A stretch of 64,000 nt of DNA from Inquilinus sp. Marseille-Q2685 (GCF_916619195.1 NZ_CAKAKL010000003.1:1-64000); one strand, 5' to 3'; shown: positions 53,292-63,107, numbered from the stretch's first letter. Translations and numbers: made by a program. The notes: generated from the letters alone by a model not told the origin.

Positions 53292-53385
53292 GCGCATCCT
53301 CTGAGGGTCGGATCAGGCGACAGACAGAAGGTCGGTGCGGCAGCCTCGTTGCACAATCGCCTAGTTTGAACGTGTCCGGTGCATT

Positions 53386-54288
53386 CTATGCACCATTGCC
53401 GTTCGGCGTCGCGAACAGATCGCGCAGCCACTGCCGCAGCGTGGCCAGGCCGGGCTCGTCCCAGCGCGCCGCCTCGGACAGGAAATAATAGCCGCCGAGG
53501 CGGATGTCGGACGACACCATCTCGACCAGCCCGCCGGCGGCCAGGTCCTCGCCCGCCAGCACGGCGTTGGCCAAAGCGACGCCCTGGCCCAGCCGCGCCG
53601 CCTCGATCGCCAGATGGGCGTGCCACAGCCGCGGGCCGCGCAGCGGCGGCAGGTCCGGCACCCCAGCCTTGTGCAGCCAGCGCTCCCACTGCTCGGTCGA
53701 TTCCTCATGGATCAGCGGCACCCGCAGCAGGTCGGCCGGGGCGGCGACATCGGCGTGGCGGGCGCGGAAAGCGGCGCTGGCCACCGGGAAGACGCGTGGG
53801 CTGGACAAGAGCTCGGCCCGCACGCCATCGCGCGGCGCCGCCGCCTCCAGATAGATGATCTCGGCATCGGCCTCGTCCCGGGCGAAGTCGGGCCGGGCCA
53901 GGGTCGGCAGCAGGGTGATCTCGTGCTCCGGCAGCAGCGCCTCCAGCTCCGGCAGAAGCGGCAGCACCCGGCGCGAGGCGACGCCGGGGGCGCACCAGAT
54001 GGCCAGGGTGCGGCGGCGCGGGGCGGACAGCTCGGCGGTGGCGCGCTCGATCAGGTCCAGGGCATTGGCGATCTGGGCCAGGTACCGCGCGCCCTCCGGC
54101 GTCAGCGTCAGGCCGCGGCCGGCGGGGCGCAGCAGCCGGGCGCCGAGCCGCTGCTCCAGGTTGCGGACATGGCGCGACACCACGGTGTGGCTGACCGCCA
54201 GCTCCTCCCCCGCGGCGCGGACGCTGCCGAGCCGGCCGACGGCCTCGAAGGCGCGGAGCGCGAGGAGCGGGGGCAGGCGGCGGGCCAT
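53386..54288 (-). CDS. LysR-family transcriptional regulator (GcvA-like)
   Basis: 300 residues. The N-terminal winged helix is PLLALRAFEAVGRLGSVRAAGEELAVSHTVVSRHVRNLEQRLGARLL, the GcvA-subgroup style; the effector domain starts at TLAIWCAPGVASRRVLPLLPEL. The start is the ATG at 54288; open frame upstream crosses the promoter region. It is on the same strand as gabT and gabD, 94 bases upstream, and divergent from the RTX gene. It may control the gab genes, the RTX gene or itself. Confidence 0.92.
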   Translation of the reverse strand: MARRLPPLLALRAFEAVGRLGSVRAAGEELAVSHTVVSRHVRNLEQRLGARLLRPAGRGLTLTPEGARYLAQIANALDLIERATAELSAPRRRTLAIWCAPGVASRRVLPLLPELEALLPEHEITLLPTLARPDFARDEADAEIIYLEAAAPRDGVRAELLSSPRVFPVASAAFRARHADVAAPADLLRVPLIHEESTEQWERWLHKAGVPDLPPLRGPRLWHAHLAIEAARLGQGVALANAVLAGEDLAAGGLVEMVSSDIRLGGYYFLSEAARWDEPGLATLRQWLRDLFATPNGNGA

Positions 54289-54497
54289 GGCGGTCTCGGG
54301 GTCGGGATCGGGCGAGGCGGACCCTAGCATGGCGGCGGTACGGCCGGGGCGCCTCGGCGATATATGAATTTTTTCACGAATTCGCAGAATCCGGATTGCC
54401 GAGCGAGGCGGAGCCGGGATTAAGCTGGAATGGGCGCGGGAGGGCCGGGGAAACACCGGCCGAGGCGCGCCTGATTTCTGGTGGGGGAGAGGATTTC

Positions 54498-57440
54498 ATG
54501 CCGGTATTTTCAGGCACGGCGGCCGCCGACAGGATCGTCGGCAGCGCCGAGGCGGATCGCGTGTACGGTCTGGACGGCAACGACACGCTCTACGGTGTGG
54601 GCGGCAACGACGTCCTCGACGGGGGGCGGGGCGGCGACATCCTGGTCGGCGGCCTCGGCAACGACGTCTATTTCGTCGATTCGGCCGGCGACCGGGTGGT
54701 GGAGCGGGCGGGCGAAGGCGTCGACCGGGTGCACGCCCGGGTCAGCCATCAACTCGCGGCCTATGTCGAGAACCTGATCCTGGAAGGCACGGCCGACCTG
54801 GCCGGCACCGGCAACGCGCTGAACAACGCCATCATCGGCAATGCCGGGAACAACGTGCTCAACGGCAGCGCCGGGGATGATCTCCTGATCGGTGGCAGGG
54901 GCGACGACGTCTACGACGTCGATTCGGCCGGCGACCGGATCCAGGAATTGGGGAACGAGGGTTACGACCGGGTGCGGGCCTCGGTCAGCTTCACGCTCAG
55001 CTCCAATATCGAGGAGCTGAACCTGACCGGCACGGGCGCCGTCAACGGCGCGGGCAACGCGCTGGCGAACACTATCGTCGGAAATGTCGGGAACAATGTG
55101 CTCAACGGCGGCGCCGGCGACGACCTGCTGATCGGGGGCACGGGTAACGATGTCTACGACGTAGACTCGGCCGGCGATCGGATCCAGGAGCTGGCGAACG
55201 AGGGCCACGACTGGGTGCGGGCCTCGGTCAGCTTCACGCTCAGCGCCAACATCGAGGAACTGAACCTGACCGGCACGAGCGCCATCAACGGCGCCGGCAA
55301 TGCGCTGAACAACACCATCATTGGCAACGCTGGCAACAACGTGCTCAACGGTGGCGCCGGCGACGACCTGCTGACCGGGGGTAGGGGCAGGGACATCTAC
55401 TATGTCGATACGGCCGGAGACCAGGTGGTAGAGGAGGAGGGCGAAGGCGTGGACCGGGTGCACGCCTGGGTCAACCATCAACTCGCCGGCAATGTCGAAA
55501 ACCTGATTCTGGAAGGCGCGGCCGACCTGGTTGGCACCGGCAACGCGCTGAGCAACACCATCATCGGCAATGCGGGGAACAATGTGCTTAACGGCGGCGC
55601 CGGGTATGACACGCTGCTCGGGGGCAAGGGCGACGACGACTACGGCGTAGACTCGATCTACGACCGGATCCAGGAACTGGCAAACGAAGGCTACGACCGG
55701 GTGCGGGCCTCGGACAGCTTTGCGCTCAGCGCCAACATCGAGGAACTGAACCTGATCGGCACGGATAATATCAACGGCACCGGCAATGCTCTGAACAACA
55801 CCATCATAGGCAACGTCAACCAGAACTACCTGAACGGCGGCGCGGGCGACGATATTCTGATTGGAGGTGCAGGGAGCGACGTCTATACCGTGGACTCTGC
55901 TGCAGATGTGGTGGTGGAACGCTTCGACGAGGGGACGGATACGGTCCGCTCTTCGGTCACCTATACCCTCGGCGCGAACCTCGAGAACCTGTCCCTCAGA
56001 GGATCGAGCGACATTAACGGCATAGGCAACGCGCTGAACAACGAAATCTCGGGCAATGACGGCGCCAATCTGCTCGACGGCGGGGGCGGCACGGATGTCT
56101 TGAGTGGTGGCGGCGGTGCGGACATCTATGTGGTCGATTCTGTGGGCGATCAGGTGATCGAATACGGTGGGAAAGATGTGGATCTCGTCCGCGCTTCGGT
56201 CAGCTTCACCCTTTCACGGAATGTCGAGCTGCTGATGTTGATGGGCGGCGGCGACGTCAATGGCACCGGTAACGACCTGAATAACACGATTCAGGGAAAC
56301 GACGGCGCCAACGTGCTGGATGGCCGCGAAGGAGACGATGTCCTGATCGGAAGGGGAGGCAATGATACCTATATCGTCGATTCGTCTGGCGACGTGATCG
56401 CAGAGGCCGCGGGCGGTGGAGTCGATCACGTTTTCTCGTCGGTCGACTGGGTTCTCACCATGAACACCGAAACGCTGACGCTGACTGGCCACGATGACAT
56501 TGACGGTGTAGGAAATTCTCGGGCCAATACGATTGCTGGCAATGATGGAAGTAATACTTTGAACGGTGGTGACGGGGCGGACGTTTTGGTGGGAGGCGGT
56601 GGCAATGACATTTACGAAATTGCTTCATTCGACGGCACTGTAGACAAAATTGTGGAGGCTGAGGGAGGTGGGGTCGATCTCGTCCTTGTCTCTAATCACT
56701 ACAACTATGTTCTCGGCAAGAATATCGAGAATTTGACGTTAAGGGGCTCTGCAAACTGGGGGGCTGGCAATGAACTGGACAATACGATCATTGGCAATAC
56801 GATAAGCAGCGAACTCCGTGGCGAAGGCGGCAATGATGTCCTTGTCGGTGGTGGCGCCGACGATCGTCTGGACGGCGGTGCCGGGAACGACACGATCACT
56901 GCCAGCGATCTCGGAGGTATGATCGACGGCGGCGATGGAAACGATCGTATCACGGCTGGATCGGGAATCGGTTTCATCGATGGTGGAGCCGGCGACGACA
57001 TCATAACGACAGATCGGGATCTGTTCTTCGGAACGTATGGCGGGGACGGGAACGACATCATCAATGGCGATTTCCATGGCAACCGCCTGATCGGTGGCCA
57101 GGGTGATGATCTCCTGCGGGGAGGCTACGGGGACGATACTCTGGGGGGCGGGGCAGGAAGGGACCGGTTCGTCTTTGTCGGAACCTCCGGCGGGAACGAC
57201 ACCATTATCGATCTGAAACCGTCCGAGGGCGACAAGCTGGTATTTCAGTGGGTGTTGCAGGGCAGCTTCGGATATGTCGGCGCAGGCGTCTTCACGGCCG
57301 GCGGCCACACCCAGGCGCGGTTCGAAGGCGGCCAGTTGTTCATTGATGCCGACGGTAATGGCACGGCAGACATCACTCTCACGTTGACCGGAATCACAGA
57401 AGCCTCTCAACTTCACGCTTCCGATTTCGTCTTCGTATGA
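54498..57440 (+). CDS. RTX-type calcium-binding repeat protein, secreted
   Basis: 980 residues from the ATG at 54498, behind a GGGGAGAGGA ribosome site. The protein is almost entirely nonapeptide-type calcium repeats (GNDTLYGVGGND, GGAGDDLLIGGTGND) alternating with a beta-rich segment (YDVDSAGDRIQELANEG, then VSFTLSANIEELNLTGT). Nine modules follow the same 81-residue register. After them come simple GGDGNDRI-type repeats and a C-terminal region (GGNDTIIDLKPSEGDKLVFQ) ending LHASDFVFV, a hydrophobic type I secretion signal. No N-terminal signal peptide or enzyme domain is seen. Export by an ABC type I system is expected, but none is encoded in this window. The role may be in the surface layer, adhesion or the extracellular matrix. 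Confidence 0.92.
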   Translation: MPVFSGTAAADRIVGSAEADRVYGLDGNDTLYGVGGNDVLDGGRGGDILVGGLGNDVYFVDSAGDRVVERAGEGVDRVHARVSHQLAAYVENLILEGTADLAGTGNALNNAIIGNAGNNVLNGSAGDDLLIGGRGDDVYDVDSAGDRIQELGNEGYDRVRASVSFTLSSNIEELNLTGTGAVNGAGNALANTIVGNVGNNVLNGGAGDDLLIGGTGNDVYDVDSAGDRIQELANEGHDWVRASVSFTLSANIEELNLTGTSAINGAGNALNNTIIGNAGNNVLNGGAGDDLLTGGRGRDIYYVDTAGDQVVEEEGEGVDRVHAWVNHQLAGNVENLILEGAADLVGTGNALSNTIIGNAGNNVLNGGAGYDTLLGGKGDDDYGVDSIYDRIQELANEGYDRVRASDSFALSANIEELNLIGTDNINGTGNALNNTIIGNVNQNYLNGGAGDDILIGGAGSDVYTVDSAADVVVERFDEGTDTVRSSVTYTLGANLENLSLRGSSDINGIGNALNNEISGNDGANLLDGGGGTDVLSGGGGADIYVVDSVGDQVIEYGGKDVDLVRASVSFTLSRNVELLMLMGGGDVNGTGNDLNNTIQGNDGANVLDGREGDDVLIGRGGNDTYIVDSSGDVIAEAAGGGVDHVFSSVDWVLTMNTETLTLTGHDDIDGVGNSRANTIAGNDGSNTLNGGDGADVLVGGGGNDIYEIASFDGTVDKIVEAEGGGVDLVLVSNHYNYVLGKNIENLTLRGSANWGAGNELDNTIIGNTISSELRGEGGNDVLVGGGADDRLDGGAGNDTITASDLGGMIDGGDGNDRITAGSGIGFIDGGAGDDIITTDRDLFFGTYGGDGNDIINGDFHGNRLIGGQGDDLLRGGYGDDTLGGGAGRDRFVFVGTSGGNDTIIDLKPSEGDKLVFQWVLQGSFGYVGAGVFTAGGHTQARFEGGQLFIDADGNGTADITLTLTGITEASQLHASDFVFV
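54810..56765 (+). repeat. Tandem 243-bp coding modules of the RTX protein
   Basis: The marker GGCAAC/T..GCT (Gly-Asn-Ala/Asp-Leu) recurs at 54810, 55053, 55296, 55539, 55782, 56025, 56268 and 56511, exactly 243 bases (81 codons) apart each time, and next at 56766 after 255 bases. Early copies are closer to each other in DNA; later ones are diverged and have more A/T at third positions. Confidence 0.9.
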
Positions 57441-57486
57441 TGGCTCGCGGCAGGCGGAGGCCCAGCGGTCTCCGCCCCGCATTTCC

Positions 57487-57509
57487 CGAATGCTGCATTG
57501 CAGCATTCG
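57487..57509. promoter_or_regulatory. Near-perfect 23-bp palindrome between RTX and MFS genes
   Basis: Two 11-bp arms (CGAATGCTGCA and TGCAGCATTCG) around a single central T. It starts 47 bases after the RTX stop and ends 66 bases before the MFS ATG. It could be a terminator hairpin, although no T-run follows, or an operator for the exporter gene. Confidence 0.5.
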
Positions 57510-57574
57510 TATGACGTATCGCCAAGGTAAGCGCGCATCTTAGGGGCGAACTCCCGTCACCGGATTCGCCCCTC

Positions 57575-58732
57575 ATGCCGCTGCCGCTCTTCGCCCTGGC
57601 CGTTGCCGCCTTCGGCATCGGCACCACCGAATTCGTGATCATGGGCCTCTTGCCCGACGTGGCGCGCGACCTCGGCGTCTCGATCCCGGCGGCCGGCATG
57701 CTGGTCTCGGGCTATGCCCTCAGCGTCACCATCGGCGCGCCGATCGTCGCCCTGCTGACAGCGAAGCTGCCGCGCAAGACCGTGCTGCTCGGGCTGATGG
57801 GCGTTTTCATCCTCGGCAACCTGATGTGCGCCCTGGCGCCCGACTACTGGTCGCTGATGGCGGCGCGGGTGCTGACGGCGCTGTGCCACGGCGCCTTCTT
57901 CGGCATCGGCGCCGTGGTTGCCGCCGGGCTCGTGCCGCGGCACCAGCGCTCTCGCGCCATTGCGCTGATGTTCTCTGGCCTCACCCTCGCGAATGTCCTG
58001 GGCGTGCCCTTCGGCACCGCGCTGGGCCATGTCGCCGGCTGGCGCGCCACCTTCGGCGCGATCGTGCCGATCGGCATCGCCGCGGCGCTGGCCATCGCCT
58101 TCGTGCTGCCGCGCGACCGCGAGGCGCCGGCGGGCAACCTGCTGTCCGAATTCTCGGTGCTGCGCAAGCCGCAGGTGCTGCTGGCCATGGCGCTCAGCAT
58201 CCTGTCCTCGGTCAGCCTGTTCACCGTCTTCACCTACATCACCCCGATCCTCGAGACCGTCTCCGGCCTGACGCCGCAGGGCGTCACCACCGCCCTCCTG
58301 CTGTTCGGCGTCGGCATCACCGTCGGCAACCTGTTCGGCGGGCGCCTGGCCGACTGGCGGCTGATGCCGGCGGTGATGATGAGCTTCACCGCCCTGGCCG
58401 TGGTCTGCGCCGGCTTCGGCCTGGCCGCGCCGATGATGGTGCCGGCTGTGACAGCGATGGTGCTGTGGGGCGTGGTCCAGTTCAGCCTCGGCGCGCCGCT
58501 GCAGACCCGGGTGGTCGACCAGGCGCATGAGGCGCCGAACCTGGCCTCGACCCTGAACCAGGGCGCCTTCAACCTCGGCAACGCCGCCGGAGCCTGGCTC
58601 GGCGGCGCCGCGATCACCGCCGGCATGCCCTACGGCCAGATCCCCTATCTCGGCGCCGCCGTCGCCGTGGCCGGGCTCGGCGTCGCCGTGCTGTCCTACG
58701 CGCTGGAGAAGCGCGCCCCGGCCCTGGCCTGA
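57575..58732 (+). CDS. MFS exporter (AraJ/YdhP-like)
   Basis: 385 residues, twelve-helix major facilitator of the DHA1 drug/sugar-exporter group. Diagnostic stretches: AAFGIGTTEFVIMGLLPDVARDLGVSIPAAGMLVSGYALSVTIGAPI (motif D1), LTAKLPRKTVLLGLM (motif A), ARVLTALCHGAFFGIGAVVAA and FNLGNAAGAWLGGAAI near the end. Such proteins export sugars or toxic compounds by proton antiport. Substrate unknown. It precedes a SoxR gene in the same direction, which may indicate a redox-compound exporter. Confidence 0.9.
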   Translation: MPLPLFALAVAAFGIGTTEFVIMGLLPDVARDLGVSIPAAGMLVSGYALSVTIGAPIVALLTAKLPRKTVLLGLMGVFILGNLMCALAPDYWSLMAARVLTALCHGAFFGIGAVVAAGLVPRHQRSRAIALMFSGLTLANVLGVPFGTALGHVAGWRATFGAIVPIGIAAALAIAFVLPRDREAPAGNLLSEFSVLRKPQVLLAMALSILSSVSLFTVFTYITPILETVSGLTPQGVTTALLLFGVGITVGNLFGGRLADWRLMPAVMMSFTALAVVCAGFGLAAPMMVPAVTAMVLWGVVQFSLGAPLQTRVVDQAHEAPNLASTLNQGAFNLGNAAGAWLGGAAITAGMPYGQIPYLGAAVAVAGLGVAVLSYALEKRAPALA

Positions 58733-58776
58733 GGCGGCCCGCCGATCCGTCCCGGCTTGATCCGGGCGTGCAGCAA

Positions 58777-58794
58777 GCTCAAGTTAGCTTCAAT
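58777..58794 (+). promoter_or_regulatory. Candidate SoxR box
   Basis: The bases GCTCAAGTTAGCTTCAAT match most positions of the known SoxR recognition palindrome CCTCAAGTTAACTTGAGG, including the whole left half CTCAAGTTA. It lies 25-42 bases before the soxR ATG, so it most likely serves autoregulation. Confidence 0.65.
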
Positions 58795-58818
58795 GCTCGA
58801 TCGGCTGGGGACGGAGCC

Positions 58819-59271
58819 ATGGACGGAGTCCTGACGATCAACCAGGTGTCGCGGCGCAGCGGCGTCGCGGCTTCGGCGCTGCGCTATTACGAGGAGCGGG
58901 GGCTGATCCGGTCCGAGCGGGCCGGATCCGGCCATCGCCGCTTCCCCCGCGCCGTGCTGCGGCGCATCGCCTTCATCGTCTTCGCCCAGCGCCTCGGCAT
59001 GTCGCTGGAGGAGGTGAAGGCGGAGCTGGACAAGCTGCCGACCGACCACATCCCGACCGGCGAGGACTGGTCGCGCCTGTCGGGCGGCTGGACCCGGCGG
59101 ATCGACGAGCGGATCGCGGAGCTGGAGCGGCTGAGATCCGGCCTGGCCGGCTGCATCGGCTGCGGCTGCCTGTCTTTGTCCTCCTGCGGCCTCGTCAACC
59201 CGGCGGACCGCGCCGCCCGCCTGGGGCCGGGGCCGCGCGTTTGGGTCGGCGATAACAAGCGAGGGGGCTGA
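58819..59271 (+). CDS. soxR: Redox-sensing MerR-family regulator SoxR
   Basis: 150 residues (E. coli SoxR 154). The MerR-type DNA-binding region is LTINQVSRRSGVAASALRYYEERGLIRSERAGSGHRRFPR, and a dimerisation helix follows. The [2Fe-2S] cluster motif C-x2-C-x-C-x5-C is complete: Cys112, Cys115, Cys117 and Cys123 in CIGCGCLSLSSC. Oxidation of the cluster by redox-cycling compounds activates transcription. I use the ATG at 58819; another ATG 51 bases upstream lies before the sox box and is not credible. No soxS is present, as is normal outside enterics. The MFS exporter upstream is a possible target. Confidence 0.95.
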   Translation: MDGVLTINQVSRRSGVAASALRYYEERGLIRSERAGSGHRRFPRAVLRRIAFIVFAQRLGMSLEEVKAELDKLPTDHIPTGEDWSRLSGGWTRRIDERIAELERLRSGLAGCIGCGCLSLSSCGLVNPADRAARLGPGPRVWVGDNKRGG

Positions 59272-59277
59272 GGCGCC

Positions 59278-60057
59278 TTACGCCCGCTTCCAGCGCTGCA
59301 GCAGGTCGGTCACGCGGCCGAGGGCGAGGTCGGCCAGCACCGCCAGCGTGCCCACCACCAGCGCGCCCTGGATGACATAGGCCAGGTTGTTGCCGTTCAG
59401 CCCGACGATGATCGGGGTGCCCAGGGTCCGGGCGCCGACGGTCGAGGCGATCGCCGCCGTGCCGATGTTGATCGCAACCGAGGTGCGGATGCCGGCCAGG
59501 ATCACCGGCGCGGCCAGCGGCAGCTCGACCGACCACAGCCGGCGCAGCGGCCCCATGCCCATGCCCTCGGCCGCGTCGCGCGCCGCCGGCGGCACCTGCT
59601 CCAGCCCGGCGATGGTGTTCTCGACGATCGGCAGCAGGCCGTAGAGCGACAGGGCGATCAGCGCCGGCCAGGCGCCGAAGCCGATCAGCGGCACGGCGAT
59701 CGCCAGCACCGCCACCGGCGGGAAGGTCTGGCCCATCGCCGTCACCGTCTCGACCAGGCCGCGGAACTCGGCCCCGGACCGGCGGGTGACGAAGATGCCG
59801 GCGGCGACGCCGATGACGATCGCGATCAGGCTCGACGCCCCGACCAGCAGCACATGCGCCAGAACCAGCGCGGCGAAGCTGTCGGCCTCGTAGAAGGGCC
59901 GCTCCAGCTGCGGAAACCAGGCGGCGAAGAGCGGCCGGGTCAGCGGCAGCCCGAACACCAGCGCGGCGAAGCCGGCGGCCAGCCACAGCAGCGGGTCGCG
60001 CCAGGGGCGCCAGCCCGGGCGGGCCGGGTCCGCAGCGGCGGGCCGGGCGATGCTCAT
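59278..60057 (-). CDS. yehW: Osmoprotectant ABC transporter permease (YehW type)
   Basis: 259 residues with an OpuBB/ProW-type permease domain: [94 protein letters not shown] (EAA-like loop) and [19 protein letters not shown]. It is the last gene of a four-gene set in the same order as E. coli yehZYXW and overlaps the ATPase stop (ATGA). Family members import glycine betaine and related compounds. Confidence 0.92.
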   Translation of the reverse strand: MSIARPAAADPARPGWRPWRDPLLWLAAGFAALVFGLPLTRPLFAAWFPQLERPFYEADSFAALVLAHVLLVGASSLIAIVIGVAAGIFVTRRSGAEFRGLVETVTAMGQTFPPVAVLAIAVPLIGFGAWPALIALSLYGLLPIVENTIAGLEQVPPAARDAAEGMGMGPLRRLWSVELPLAAPVILAGIRTSVAINIGTAAIASTVGARTLGTPIIVGLNGNNLAYVIQGALVVGTLAVLADLALGRVTDLLQRWKRA

Positions 60058-60977
60058 GCCCGCACCAGGTCGTCGAGGTGGAGCGTGCCCAGCGGCCTGC
60101 CGTCCGCCGCCGCCACCGGGGCGCTGTCGGCATGGCGCGCGACCAGGATCGACAGGGCGGTGCGCAGAGACGTCTCGGCCGGGATCGGCGCGCCGTCGGC
60201 CGTCTCGCCGGGCCGAACCCGGTCCGCCGCCGTCTCGGTGGCCAGCAGCTTCAGGCCCAGGTCGTCGCGGCCGATGAAGTCGCGCACGAAGTCGTTGGCC
60301 GGGGCCGTGAGGATCTCGCGCGGGCTGCCCAACTGCACCAGACGGCCATGGTCGAGGATGGCGATCTGGGTGGCCAGGCGCAGCGCCTCGTCCATGTCGT
60401 GGGTGACGAAGACGATGGTCTTGCCGGTCTCGCGATGGATCCGCGCCAGCTCGCCCTGCAGCGCGTCGCGGGTGATGGGGTCCAGCGCGCCGAAGGGCTC
60501 GTCCATCAGCAGCACCTCCGGGTCGGCCGCCAGCGCCCGGGCGACGCCGACCCGCTGCTGCTGCCCGCCGGACAACTGGTGCGGGTATTTCTCGGCGAAG
60601 CGTGGATCGAGCTGCAGCAGGTCCAAAAGCTCGCGCACCCGGTCGTCGATCTTCGCCTGCGGCCAGCCCAGCAGGGCCGGCACCGCGGCGATGTTGCGGG
60701 CCACGGTCCAGTGCGGGAACAGGCCGATCGACTGGATAGCGTAGCCCAGGCGCCGGCGCAGCGCCTCGACCGGGATCGTCGTCACGTCCTCGCCGCCGAC
60801 CTTGAGCGTGCCTTCGGTGTGCGGGATCAGCCGGTTGATCATGCGCAGGCTGGTCGACTTGCCGGAGCCGGAGGAGCCGATCAGGGCGCAGAAGGCCCCG
60901 TCGGGAACGCTCAGGGTCAGGTCGTCGACCGCCTTGATGCCGTCGAACACCTTGCTGACATGCTCGAACTCGATCAT
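60054..60977 (-). CDS. yehX: Osmoprotectant ABC transporter ATPase (YehX type)
   Basis: 307 residues (E. coli YehX 308). Walker A is [17 protein letters not shown], signature [16 protein letters not shown], Walker [18 protein letters not shown], and then [14 protein letters not shown]. The C-terminus holds a single CBS-like repeat ([35 protein letters not shown]), where the OpuA/ProV type has two; these repeats gate transport by ionic strength. It overlaps both neighbours by 4 bases. Confidence 0.93.
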   Translation of the reverse strand: MIEFEHVSKVFDGIKAVDDLTLSVPDGAFCALIGSSGSGKSTSLRMINRLIPHTEGTLKVGGEDVTTIPVEALRRRLGYAIQSIGLFPHWTVARNIAAVPALLGWPQAKIDDRVRELLDLLQLDPRFAEKYPHQLSGGQQQRVGVARALAADPEVLLMDEPFGALDPITRDALQGELARIHRETGKTIVFVTHDMDEALRLATQIAILDHGRLVQLGSPREILTAPANDFVRDFIGRDDLGLKLLATETAADRVRPGETADGAPIPAETSLRTALSILVARHADSAPVAAADGRPLGTLHLDDLVRA

Positions 60978-62134
60978 GCGGCTCTCCCTTGCAGGGCGTC
61001 GACCAGGATGCGGAACACGGCGTCGACCGCCACCGCCATCAGGATGATCGGCAGGGCGCCCAGCAGCACCAGGTCGAGGGCGTTGGCGAACAGGCCCTGG
61101 AACATCACGGCGCCGAGGCCGCCGGCGCCGATCAGCGCCGCCACCGCGGCCAGGCCGATCGCCTGGATCAGGGTGATGCGCAGGCCGGACAGGAAGACCG
61201 GCAGGGCCAGCGGCACCTCGACCTTCCGGAAGATCTGGCGCCGCGTCATGCCGATGCCGCGGGCGGCGTCGATCACCCCGGCCTCGACCTGGCCCAGCCC
61301 AGCGGCGGTGTTGCGGGCGATCGGCAGCAGCGAATAGAGGGTCAGCGCGATCACCGCCGGGGTGATGCCGATGCCGCTGACGCCGAGCCAGGGGGCGGCG
61401 GCGGAGAGGGCCGAGAGCGGCGCGATCAGGAGGCCGAACAGCGCGATCGACGGGATCGTCTGGATGATGCCGAGGATCGAGAAGATCGGCCCGCGCGCGG
61501 CGGCGGAACGATGCGCGGCGATGCCCAGCGGCACGCCGATCAGCAGCGTGGGGACCAGCGCCAGCTCGACCAGCAGCAGGTGGCGCAGCACCTGCGGGCC
61601 GAACACGCCGTGCTGCTGGACATATTCCTTCATCAGCGACAGCTGGTCGACCGCGCCGCCGGCGATCAGCGCCGCGACCGGCACCGCCAGCAGCAGCGCC
61701 GCGGCCAGCCGGGCGAGGGGGCCGAGCCGCAGCCGGCGGGCGGCGTCGGCGGCCGCCAGCAGGGCGGTCAGGCCCAGCACCCAGAAGCCGGCGCCGAGCG
61801 AGGTGCGGGCCGAGGGCCGGGCGCCTGCGGCCAGCGCTTCGGCTTGCATGCCCGCCAGCCAGACCAGCCCGACGGCGATGCCGATGCCGGCGGCCAGCTG
61901 TGCGGTCAGTGTTTCGCGCCGCGACGGGACGAAAGCACCGGCCAGCAGCAGGACGGCCGCGGCGATCGCCATCGGCCCCCAGGGCGTTGCCAGGTCCAGA
62001 GCGCCGATCGGCTTGCCGGACAGCAGCCGGTTCGGCGCATGGGTCAGGATCGGCAGCGCCAGCCCCCCGGCCAGCGCCACCACCCCCAGCACCAGCAGCA
62101 CGCGGTTGCGGATGACGGTCATGGCGGCGGCCAT
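60974..62134 (-). CDS. yehY: Osmoprotectant ABC transporter permease with N-terminal extension (YehY type)
   Basis: 386 residues (E. coli YehY 385). About 170 residues of extra N-terminal membrane helices ([54 protein letters not shown]) precede a standard permease domain: [96 protein letters not shown]. The extension is what distinguishes YehY from ordinary OpuB permeases. The start may be the ATG at MTVIRN, four codons later. Confidence 0.92.
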   Translation of the reverse strand: MAAAMTVIRNRVLLVLGVVALAGGLALPILTHAPNRLLSGKPIGALDLATPWGPMAIAAAVLLLAGAFVPSRRETLTAQLAAGIGIAVGLVWLAGMQAEALAAGARPSARTSLGAGFWVLGLTALLAAADAARRLRLGPLARLAAALLLAVPVAALIAGGAVDQLSLMKEYVQQHGVFGPQVLRHLLLVELALVPTLLIGVPLGIAAHRSAAARGPIFSILGIIQTIPSIALFGLLIAPLSALSAAAPWLGVSGIGITPAVIALTLYSLLPIARNTAAGLGQVEAGVIDAARGIGMTRRQIFRKVEVPLALPVFLSGLRITLIQAIGLAAVAALIGAGGLGAVMFQGLFANALDLVLLGALPIILMAVAVDAVFRILVDALQGRAA

Positions 62135-62165
62135 GAAAGCATCAGCCGATCCGTCCTGTCGTGCC

Positions 62166-63107
62166 TTACTTCACGAACCCCTTCGCCTTCAGGTACTCGG
62201 CCGCGACCGCTTGCGGATCCTCGCCGTCGACGGCGATCTTGCCGTTCAGCTCCTGCAGGGTCTTGAGGTCGAGCGAGGCGAAGACCGGGTCCAGCGCCTC
62301 CTTGATCTTCGGGTGCCTGGCCAGCACGTCGGCGCGGATCGTCGCCGCCGGCTCATAGACGATCTGGGCGCCCTTGCTGTCTTCCAGCACCACCAGCCCG
62401 ACCGAGGAGATGGCGCCGTCGGTGCCGTAGACCATGGCGGTGTTGACGCCGGAGGTCCGCTCCGCCGCGGCGCGGATGGTGGCGGCGGTGTCGCCGCCGG
62501 CCAGGGTGACGATCTGGTCCTGCTTCAGCGTGAAGCCGTAGGTCGACTGGAAGGAGGGCAGGGCCGCGGGGCTCTCGACGAACTCGGCCGAGGCCGCCAG
62601 CTTGACCTCGCCGCCGCCATTCACCCATTTGGCGAAATCCTCGAGCGTCTTCAGCTTGTTGGCGTCGGCCACCTCCTGCCGCACCGCCAGCGCCCAGGTG
62701 TTGTTGGCCGGGGCCGGGGCCAGCCAGACGATCTTGTTCTGCGCCTCGTCCAGCTGCTTGACCTTGTCGTAGCCGGCCTGGGCGTTCTTCCAGGCCGGGT
62801 CGCTGTCGATGTTGAAGAAGAAGGCGCCGTTGCCGGTGTATTCCGGATAGGCGTCGATCTCGCCGGCCAGGATCGCGCTGCGCACGATCTTGGTGGTGCC
62901 GAGCTGCAGCTTGTTCTCGGTGGGGATGCCGTTGGCCTCCAGCACCTGCAGGATGATGCTGCCCAGCAGGCGGCCCTCGGTGTCGACCTTGGAGCCGACG
63001 CGCACCGCATCGGCGGCCATGGCGGCGGAAGCGGCCAGCAGGCCGGCGCCGAGCGCGGCGCCCAAGGCGGCCGTGCGGAGGATGCGCTTGAACGGGGAGG
63101 GGGTCAT
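62166..63107 (-). CDS. yehZ: Osmoprotectant-binding protein (YehZ/OsmF type)
   Basis: 313 residues. The signal peptide ends near ASAAMA, and the mature protein starts ADAVRVGSKVDTEGRLLGSIILQVLEANGIPTENKLQLGTTKIVRSAILAGEIDAYPEYTGNGA, the OpuAC-like domain typical of YehZ/OsmF. It supplies ligand (glycine betaine or related) to the YehY-YehW-YehX transporter encoded downstream. First gene of the operon; a palindromic promoter region lies upstream. Confidence 0.93.
   Translation of the reverse strand: MTPSPFKRILRTAALGAALGAGLLAASAAMAADAVRVGSKVDTEGRLLGSIILQVLEANGIPTENKLQLGTTKIVRSAILAGEIDAYPEYTGNGAFFFNIDSDPAWKNAQAGYDKVKQLDEAQNKIVWLAPAPANNTWALAVRQEVADANKLKTLEDFAKWVNGGGEVKLAASAEFVESPAALPSFQSTYGFTLKQDQIVTLAGGDTAATIRAAAERTSGVNTAMVYGTDGAISSVGLVVLEDSKGAQIVYEPAATIRADVLARHPKIKEALDPVFASLDLKTLQELNGKIAVDGEDPQAVAAEYLKAKGFVK

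Noticed and set aside
54810-56765. Regular repeats considered as a CRISPR or satellite array
   Set aside because: They are codon-phased 243-bp units encoding RTX modules in one open gene, not short repeats with unique spacers.
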